This document shows, one piece after another, positions 58,409-64,000 of a stretch of DNA of 64,000 nucleotides (position 1 is its first letter; each line of letters opens with the position of its first letter). Location of the stretch: NCBI RefSeq assembly GCF_030817655.1, contig NZ_JAUSZM010000003.1, forward strand, positions 3,534,001 through 3,598,000, in the 5' to 3' direction. Source of the stretch: Streptomyces sp. V4I2. GTDB lineage: Bacteria; Actinomycetota; Actinomycetes; Streptomycetales; Streptomycetaceae. Both the position numbers and the translations under genes were made by a program. The notes beneath the pieces are model-generated. The model saw only the letters and a list, made by a program, of their open reading frames with translations. It searched no databases and had not been told where the DNA came from.

Positions 58409-61400
58409 CGACGTCCACGGTCCAGGCTCCTCCCCCGGCAGCCGTTCCCACCACCGCGATCATGTCGCGCCCTCCCGAGGGCCCGAGGTCGCGACGCTGG
58501 CTGCTGGGGTTCTGGGCCGTGGTGTTCGTGCTGTTCCTGGCGGTGCAGCCGGGCCGCCAGACCTTCGACACCAAGCTCGGCGTCACCACCGACCCGGGCC
58601 GCTTCCTCGCCGACCTCGGCCAGTTGTGGCACGACCAGGGCTCGTTCGGCGGGATCCAGGACCAGTACGTCGGCTATGTGTGGCCGATGCTGCCGTTCTA
58701 CTGGCTCGGCCACGCCGTGCAGCTGCCGGTGTGGCTGGTGGAACGGCTGTGGCTGTCGCTGGTCGTGTCGGTCGCCTTCTGGGGTGCGCTGCGGCTGGCC
58801 GAACGGCTGCGCATCGGCAGCGGCGCCTCCCGGCTGCTCGCCGCCGTGGCGTACGCGCTGTGGCCGGTGTTCACGATCGTCGTCGGCTCCACGTCGGCCG
58901 CCGCGCTGCCCGGCGCGTTCCTGCCCTGGGTCCTGCTCCCGCTCGCCGACGAGCGCTACAGCGCCCGGATCGCCGCCCTACGCTCGGCGTTGATCATCCC
59001 CTTCATGGGCGGCGTCAACGCGGCCTCGACCCTGGCAGCCCTGCTCCCGGTCGGCCTCTACCTCCTCTCCCGCCCGCCCGGCCCGAGGCAGCGCAAGCTG
59101 ATCGCCTGGTGGACGCCCGGCATGATCCTGGCGACGGCCTGGTGGTGGATCCCGCTGCTGCTGCTCGGCACCTACGGCGAGAACTTCCTTCCGTACGTGG
59201 AGAGTTCGCAGACCACGACCGAGACCATGTCGGCGACCGAGGCGCTGCGCGGCGCCGGCAACTGGGTCGCCTATCTGCACCTGGTGGACGCCTGGTTGCC
59301 GGCGGGCTGGACGGTCGCGTCCTCGGTCGTGGTGATCCTCTGCTCGGCGTTCGCGGCCGGGCTGGGGCTCGCGGGGCTGGCCCGGCGGGACCTGCCGGAG
59401 CGGCGCTGGCTGGTGCTGACCGCGCTGACGGCCGTACTCGTCCTGCTCGCCGGGTACGGCGGCCCGTTCGGCACCCCCTTCCACGGGGCCGTGCAGGACT
59501 GGCTGAACGGCGGCCTCGCGCCCTTCCGCAACATCTACAAGTTCCAGGTGGGTCTGGCCCTCGCGCTGGTGCTGGGCCTCGCCCATCTGGTGGGCGTGGC
59601 GGCCGAGCCGCGCGGCGCCCGTCAGGTGCGGGGCCGCCGTTTCGCCCCGCTGATCGCGGCCGTGCTGATCCTGCCGGGTCTGCTGTGGCCGTACCTCAAC
59701 GGCTCGATCCTCCAGCCGGGGTCCTTCCAGGAGCTCCCCAAGTACTGGCAGTCCACGGCCGACTGGCTGGAGAAGTACTCCCCCGACTCGCGTGCCCTGG
59801 TCGTCCCGGCGACCGCGCACGGCATCTACACCTGGGGCTCCCCCATCGACCAGCCCCTCGACGTGCTCGCCGAGTCCCGCTGGGCACAACGGGATTACGT
59901 CCCCTTCGGCACCCCCGGCAACCGGCGCGCCATGGACGCGGTGGAGGAGGCGCTGCTGACGGGCAGTGAAGTCCCGGGCCTGGCCGACTACTTGAGCCGG
60001 GCGGGCGTCTATTACGTCGTCGTCCGCAACGACCTCGACCCCGACCAGATCGGCAACGTGCCGACCTCGACGGTGAAGCGGGCCCTGGAGCAGTCCGGGT
60101 ACCAGCGGGTGACGGGCCTCGGCCCGCTCATGACCGGCGGCAAGATCCAGCCCGACACCCCGCTCCAGGTGGAGGGCCTGTACCCGAGGCAGCGGGCGGT
60201 GGAGATCTACCGTCCGGCGAGCGAGGACGTGCAACGGCCCGGGCAGGCCGGGCTGACACCGGTCGCCGACACGGCCGTGGTCTCCGGCGGCCCGGAGTCG
60301 CTGCTGCCGCTGGCGACCGAGCTGCGGGGCCGGGCGACCGTCCTGACCGGCGACAACCATCCCGGGCTCGGCACCCCGCCGCTCCAGGTGGTCGGCGACG
60401 GGCTGCGCCGCGCGGACACCCGCTTCGGCCTGGTCAACGCGAACACCTCGTACACGTACACCCGCGACGAACGCAACGCGTCCGGCGCCGCCCAGGACGC
60501 CGGTGACAAGCCGCATCAGATTCTGCCGACCACCGGCCAGGACCACCAGACGGTCGCCGAACTGCGCGGCGCCCGCGAGGTCACGGCGTCCTCGTACGGC
60601 AACTGGCTCTTCCATCTCCCGCAGTTCGACCCGGTGAACGCCTTCGACGGCAACCCGGACACGGCGTGGACGGAGGGCGTGGTGGGTTCGCCGAACGGGC
60701 AGTGGCTGCGGATCGGCTTCACGGAGAACTACGACATGCCGTCGTCGTTCAAGGTCACGCCGTTGCCGCAGGAGAGCGTGCGGTCGGCGCCGACGCGGGT
60801 GCGGGTGGAGACGGAGAAGGGGTCGGTGACCAGCTTCCTCCGCCCGGACGGCTCGACGCAGAGCGTCAAGGCGCCCAAGGGCGCGACGGACTGGATGAAA
60901 CTGACGATCACCGACTCGGTGGCCCGGCGGGCCGGGCTCGCGGGCGCGGGCTTCACCGAGATCGACCTGCCGGACGTCCAGGTGACCCGCCTGCTCCGGC
61001 TCCCCACCGACGCCGCGAAGGCCGAGACCGCGGCCGCCTCCGCCGAGGTCATCTCCCTGCACCGCACCGCCGACCCGGCCGGGTTCTCCCCGACGGGCAC
61101 GGAGGCGGGCCTGCACCGCCGCTTCTCGACGGCGACGGCGGGGACGTACGACGTCAAGGCGAGCGCGGTCCCGGTCACCGGCGAGGAATTCGACCGGATG
61201 CTGTACGAGATCGCGCCCGACCAGGCCGGCCGCATCACGGCGACCGCCGACTCCACGGCCGCGCTCGGCGCCGGCCTGTCGGCGCGGAACCTCACCGACG
61301 GCGATCTGACGACGGCGTGGATCGCGGGCGACCGTCCCACGATCCATCTGCGCTGGCCCGACAAGCAGCCGGTCGGCGAGCTCGTCCTGCCCGGCGCGGG

Positions 61401-62613
61401 CGGCCTGTCCGCCCGGCCCACCGAGGTGGACATCAGCTCCCCCGACGGCGCGGTGATCGCCGGCGTCGACGAGAACGGCTGGGTCCGCTTCCCGCCGATC
61501 ACCACGGACCGCCTCGACATCACCATCACCGAGACGGCCCCGATGATCCTGCACAACCCGGTCGCCGACGAGGACCTGCAACTGCCGGTCGGCCTCACCG
61601 AGGCGTACATCCCGGCCCTCGACCGTTACCGCACGCCCCAGCCGGCGGCTTCACGGACCTTCTCGCTGCCGTGCGGGTCCGGACCGGACCTGGCGGTGGA
61701 CGGGAAGCTGTACCAGACCAGCGTGAAGGGGACGGTACGGGACCTGACCGAGCGCCGGCCCGTGGACGTGACCCTGTGTCAGTCCGGCCGGTCCGACAGC
61801 GAGTTGGAGCTGACGGCGGGCTCGCACCGGGTCGAGGGCGGCGACGCGGGACCGCTCACCCTGACCGACGTGACACTGACCCGCGGCACGGTCACGGCAC
61901 CCACGCCGGTCGCCCGTGACCTGCGGATACGGGACTGGCTGGGCGACCAGCGCGCGGTCACGGTCGGCTCGGGCGCGGCGTCCTACTTCACGACCTACGA
62001 GAACTTCAACGACGGCTGGAAGGCCACGCTGAACGGCAGGGAACTGTCGCCGGTACGGCTGGACGGCTGGCAGCAGGGCTGGCGGATCCCGGCGGGGGCC
62101 GGCGGCACGGTGAAGCTGTCGTACGAGCCCTCGACGACCTACGACGCCGGGCTGATCGGCAGCGGGGTGGCGATCGTCGGGCTCGCGGGCCTCGTGCTCT
62201 GGCGGCGCCGGTCCCCCAACCCGGACGATCCGCAGCCGCTGCCGCCCGCGCCCGGCGTGTGGCTCGGCGCGGTGGCGCTGACGCTGGTCGGCGCGGTGAT
62301 CGCCGGGTGGTTCGCGCTGCTGGTCCCGGCGCTGGCGCTCCTCGCGTACCGACGGCACGCGCTCCTCGTACCGATCGCGTTCGTGGCCCTCGCGGGGGCC
62401 GGGATCGCGGCGGCCGTGGGGGCCGGGAATCCGGTGGGCGCGGAGGAGGGGGCGTTCGGGCCTGCCGCCCAACTGCTGGCGTTGATCGGGTTGTTCGCGG
62501 GACTGGTGAGTGTGTGGGAGCGGCCTGAGACGCCTGTGGCCGTGGCGTCCGAGGCGCCGACGCAGCAACTGCCGCCGGTGGAAGTGACCAAGGGGAGGAG
62601 CGAGCCCGCATGA
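58405..62613 (+). CDS. AftD-like alpha-(1->3)-arabinofuranosyltransferase
   Basis: A very large protein of about 1402 residues from ATG at 58405. The first 430 residues are a GT-C membrane domain with a dozen spans and the acidic loop PGRQTFDTKLGVTTDPGRFL after the first span, as in AftD. The region 440-1230 is extracytoplasmic and includes discoidin/CBM-like beta domains (NAFDGNPDTAWTEGVVG near 755 and NLTDGDLTTAWIAGDRP near 970). The C-terminus has further spans. AftD branches arabinan in mycobacteria; Streptomyces lacks that arabinogalactan, so the product here is unclear, perhaps a glycolipid. It overlaps the genes on both sides by ATGA. Confidence 0.9.
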   Translation: MTTSTVQAPPPAAVPTTAIMSRPPEGPRSRRWLLGFWAVVFVLFLAVQPGRQTFDTKLGVTTDPGRFLADLGQLWHDQGSFGGIQDQYVGYVWPMLPFYWLGHAVQLPVWLVERLWLSLVVSVAFWGALRLAERLRIGSGASRLLAAVAYALWPVFTIVVGSTSAAALPGAFLPWVLLPLADERYSARIAALRSALIIPFMGGVNAASTLAALLPVGLYLLSRPPGPRQRKLIAWWTPGMILATAWWWIPLLLLGTYGENFLPYVESSQTTTETMSATEALRGAGNWVAYLHLVDAWLPAGWTVASSVVVILCSAFAAGLGLAGLARRDLPERRWLVLTALTAVLVLLAGYGGPFGTPFHGAVQDWLNGGLAPFRNIYKFQVGLALALVLGLAHLVGVAAEPRGARQVRGRRFAPLIAAVLILPGLLWPYLNGSILQPGSFQELPKYWQSTADWLEKYSPDSRALVVPATAHGIYTWGSPIDQPLDVLAESRWAQRDYVPFGTPGNRRAMDAVEEALLTGSEVPGLADYLSRAGVYYVVVRNDLDPDQIGNVPTSTVKRALEQSGYQRVTGLGPLMTGGKIQPDTPLQVEGLYPRQRAVEIYRPASEDVQRPGQAGLTPVADTAVVSGGPESLLPLATELRGRATVLTGDNHPGLGTPPLQVVGDGLRRADTRFGLVNANTSYTYTRDERNASGAAQDAGDKPHQILPTTGQDHQTVAELRGAREVTASSYGNWLFHLPQFDPVNAFDGNPDTAWTEGVVGSPNGQWLRIGFTENYDMPSSFKVTPLPQESVRSAPTRVRVETEKGSVTSFLRPDGSTQSVKAPKGATDWMKLTITDSVARRAGLAGAGFTEIDLPDVQVTRLLRLPTDAAKAETAAASAEVISLHRTADPAGFSPTGTEAGLHRRFSTATAGTYDVKASAVPVTGEEFDRMLYEIAPDQAGRITATADSTAALGAGLSARNLTDGDLTTAWIAGDRPTIHLRWPDKQPVGELVLPGAGGLSARPTEVDISSPDGAVIAGVDENGWVRFPPITTDRLDITITETAPMILHNPVADEDLQLPVGLTEAYIPALDRYRTPQPAASRTFSLPCGSGPDLAVDGKLYQTSVKGTVRDLTERRPVDVTLCQSGRSDSELELTAGSHRVEGGDAGPLTLTDVTLTRGTVTAPTPVARDLRIRDWLGDQRAVTVGSGAASYFTTYENFNDGWKATLNGRELSPVRLDGWQQGWRIPAGAGGTVKLSYEPSTTYDAGLIGSGVAIVGLAGLVLWRRRSPNPDDPQPLPPAPGVWLGAVALTLVGAVIAGWFALLVPALALLAYRRHALLVPIAFVALAGAGIAAAVGAGNPVGAEEGAFGPAAQLLALIGLFAGLVSVWERPETPVAVASEAPTQQLPPVEVTKGRSEPA

Positions 62614-64000
62614 CCAGCACACCGCTGCGCATCCCGTTCCCGGTGGTGGACGAGGTGGCCCGGCACTGCCTCCAGGAGGAGGAGCCGGAGACGGTCCACA
62701 TCGAGGTGCACCTGCCCGGCCGGCTGGACCCCGTACGCCTGCGGAAGGCCTTCACGGAGGCCCTGCACCGGCACCCGCGCATCCTCATGCGGGAAGCGCC
62801 GGGTCGGTGGTACCGACGCCGCTACGAATGGGAACTGACGGCCGAACCGGACGTGGAGGTGGTCAGCTTCCCGGCACCGGGCAGGGACGCCCTGCGGGAC
62901 GCGCGGACCCGGGCCCTGGTGGAGGCACCGTCACTTTCGGCTTCGCCACCGGTGCGGCTGGAGGTGGTGGAGGGGGCGGGGCCGGTCGAAGGCAGCGAGG
63001 CGACCGATGGGGTCGGCGTATCCGCCGGAGCCGCGGGCAGTCGTGCCGCCGCGTCGGCGCCCTTCCCGGCAGCGACAGGCGGCGCCCCCCGGACAGCCAC
63101 AGCCGCCACAGCCGAGGGCATTCTCGCTGCCGGGCAGGCGCCTGCCCCGGCCTCGGCGAGCAGCATGCAGGCAGGCGCTGCCGCTGGGGCGGCACGGGTG
63201 GGCGGTGGGGGTCCCCCCGCTCGAGCGGAGCCGAGCGTGGGGGAGGCACCCCGCGAGCGCGGGCAAGCGCCCTCACCGCCCGGCAGCAGCCCCGGCCCGC
63301 GCCCCCCTGGCACGGTGCTGTTCCTCACCATCAACCACACCGCCCTCGACGGCCCCGCCTGCCTCCGCGTCCTCGCCACCGCCGCGGAGCTCTACGGTGG
63401 CAAGGACAACGCCCCCGCCGCACCACCCGTCCGCACGCCCGACCCCCCGCAGGGCCCCCCGGACACCCCCTCCAACTGGTCCAAACCCGCCCGCGTGGCC
63501 CCCGGCGCCCCCGAGCCCTCCCCCGGCAACGGCCTCCTCGTCACCGAGCTCCCCCTCCCCCACCGCCCCAAGGGTTCGCCCTACACGGTGAACGACCAGC
63601 TCATGGTCACCACGGCGCTCACCATCGCCCACTGGAACAGGGAACACGGCGCCCGCCCCCGCCCGCTCCGCATCACCATGCCCGTGGACGACCGCCCCCG
63701 CGACACCTCCATGCCCATAGGCAACGGCACCCGCCTCGTCGAAGTCCCGTTCGCTCCGCACGAGTTGGACCACCCCCCGATGCCCGACCTCCTGCGCCGC
63801 ACGGCGACCCGTACCCGTGCCCTCAAGTCCCTCCCCCGCCCCCAACTGGGCCACGGCGCCTCCCTCCTGACCGCCCCGGTCACCCCCGTGGCGTGGCGGG
63901 CCGCGCTCACCAGGGGGCTGCGCAGGGCCGCCGCACCGTGGACGTCGACGACCCTGCTCAGCAACATCGGCCGGATCCCGTATCCCCTGGACTTCGGCGA
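62610..64000 (+). CDS. Condensation-domain/acyltransferase-like protein, 3' end outside window
   Basis: An open frame from ATG at 62610 (overlapping the AftD stop by ATGA) that runs off the window without a stop, 463 codons so far. The start MTSTPLRIPFPVVDEVARH and PGRLDPVRLRKAFTEALHRH are condensation-like, and the HxxxDG motif is H243 to D247-G248 in TINHTALDGPACL. Normally this motif comes near residue 130-150. Here residues about 127-232 are Ala/Gly/Pro/Arg-rich and their DNA matches intergenic repeat words, an apparent in-frame insertion. YTVNDQLMVTTALTIAHWNREH and TTLLSNIGRIPYPLDF follow. Likely an acyl or peptidyl transferase acting on an envelope lipid. Confidence 0.85.
   Translation, partial: MTSTPLRIPFPVVDEVARHCLQEEEPETVHIEVHLPGRLDPVRLRKAFTEALHRHPRILMREAPGRWYRRRYEWELTAEPDVEVVSFPAPGRDALRDARTRALVEAPSLSASPPVRLEVVEGAGPVEGSEATDGVGVSAGAAGSRAAASAPFPAATGGAPRTATAATAEGILAAGQAPAPASASSMQAGAAAGAARVGGGGPPARAEPSVGEAPRERGQAPSPPGSSPGPRPPGTVLFLTINHTALDGPACLRVLATAAELYGGKDNAPAAPPVRTPDPPQGPPDTPSNWSKPARVAPGAPEPSPGNGLLVTELPLPHRPKGSPYTVNDQLMVTTALTIAHWNREHGARPRPLRITMPVDDRPRDTSMPIGNGTRLVEVPFAPHELDHPPMPDLLRRTATRTRALKSLPRPQLGHGASLLTAPVTPVAWRAALTRGLRRAAAPWTSTTLLSNIGRIPYPLDFG
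63024..63252 (+). repeat. Intergenic-type repeats inside the condensation gene
   Basis: GCGGGCAGTCGTGCCGCC (63033-63050) equals the core word of the 51360-51690 tract. GCTGGGGCGGCACGGGTGGG (from about 63183) and the inverted block from GGGGGTCCCCCCGCTCGAGC to GAGCGTGGGGGAGG (about 63207-63246) are common Streptomyces intergenic words. All stay in frame with the gene. Confidence 0.75.

Noticed and set aside
1..64000. CRISPR arrays, tRNA, rRNA, replication origin
   Set aside because: No regularly spaced identical repeats with unique spacers, no tRNA-like GTTCGA-arm cloverleaf and no rRNA blocks were found. GGGTTCGAACC at 21561-21571 resembles a T-arm, but no acceptor or anticodon stems surround it.

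Overview
The window is high-GC actinobacterial DNA, almost certainly from a Streptomyces or close relative. Evidence: strong third-position GC bias, GTG and TTG starts, GTGA/ATGA gene overlaps, a DUF5753 regulator with a DUF397 partner, an SCO2400-like protein, a CUT1 sugar importer without its own ATPase, and several families of GC-rich intergenic repeats typical of that genus. No rRNA, tRNA, CRISPR array or replication origin was seen.

Layout. 1-5 kb: end of an SGNH hydrolase, an aldose 1-epimerase, then a mobile patch with an IS110-type transposase beside a TnpB-like RuvC protein. 5-15 kb: a secreted Pcp-like protein, an EI24 membrane protein, a secreted M14 peptidase overlapping a serine hydrolase, a quinone-oxidoreductase-like MDR enzyme divergent from a MarR regulator with twin palindromes between them, and an SCO2400-like protein. 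15-30 kb: a sugar import and oxidation region. It has a YtfQ-YtfR-YtfT-YjfF type importer (minus strand) with a LacI regulator, a divergent dehydratase / zinc dehydrogenase / TIM-barrel set (plus strand), a ChvE-MmsA-MmsB type importer and a second aldose epimerase. 30-32 kb: a HisC-like aminotransferase with a long low-complexity tail, behind a structured leader. 32-48 kb: arabinan and galactan degradation, with two secreted GH43 enzymes (one carrying a ricin-type lectin domain), a GH35 beta-galactosidase, and a five-gene operon of CUT1 binding protein, two permeases, a GH43 endo-arabinanase and a GH51 arabinofuranosidase. Housekeeping and regulatory genes (GNAT, VOC, ATPase/HTH/DUF397, Rrf2) sit among them. 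48-55 kb: an ImmA-like peptidase / MAB_1171c-like membrane protein / FAD monooxygenase operon, an SMP-30 lactonase with an IclR regulator, and a PucR-type regulator. 55-64 kb: a DUF3068 protein, a glycosyltransferase, a methyltransferase, a very large AftD-like arabinofuranosyltransferase and a condensation-domain protein cut by the window end.

How it fits together. Secreted GH43 and GH35 enzymes would trim arabinan and galactan side chains of plant polysaccharide. The CUT1 system would import arabino-oligosaccharides, which GH51 would finish inside the cell. The two CUT2 systems would import monosaccharides (a galactofuranose/arabinofuranose-like sugar, and arabinose/galactose/xylose-like sugars), and the epimerases would balance anomers. 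A dehydrogenase, lactonase and acid-sugar dehydratase suggest an oxidative branch.

The most interesting signals are regulatory. A TGTTCGAnATTTCG-like motif recurs at five promoters spread over 33 kb, including the promoter of the IclR gene itself. Two arabinan promoters 13 kb apart share a conserved block of about 70 bp. A leader before the aminotransferase can form a closed junction that hides the ribosome binding site. A perfect hairpin separates the binding-protein gene from the rest of its ABC operon. The condensation-domain gene appears to carry intergenic repeat DNA in frame.
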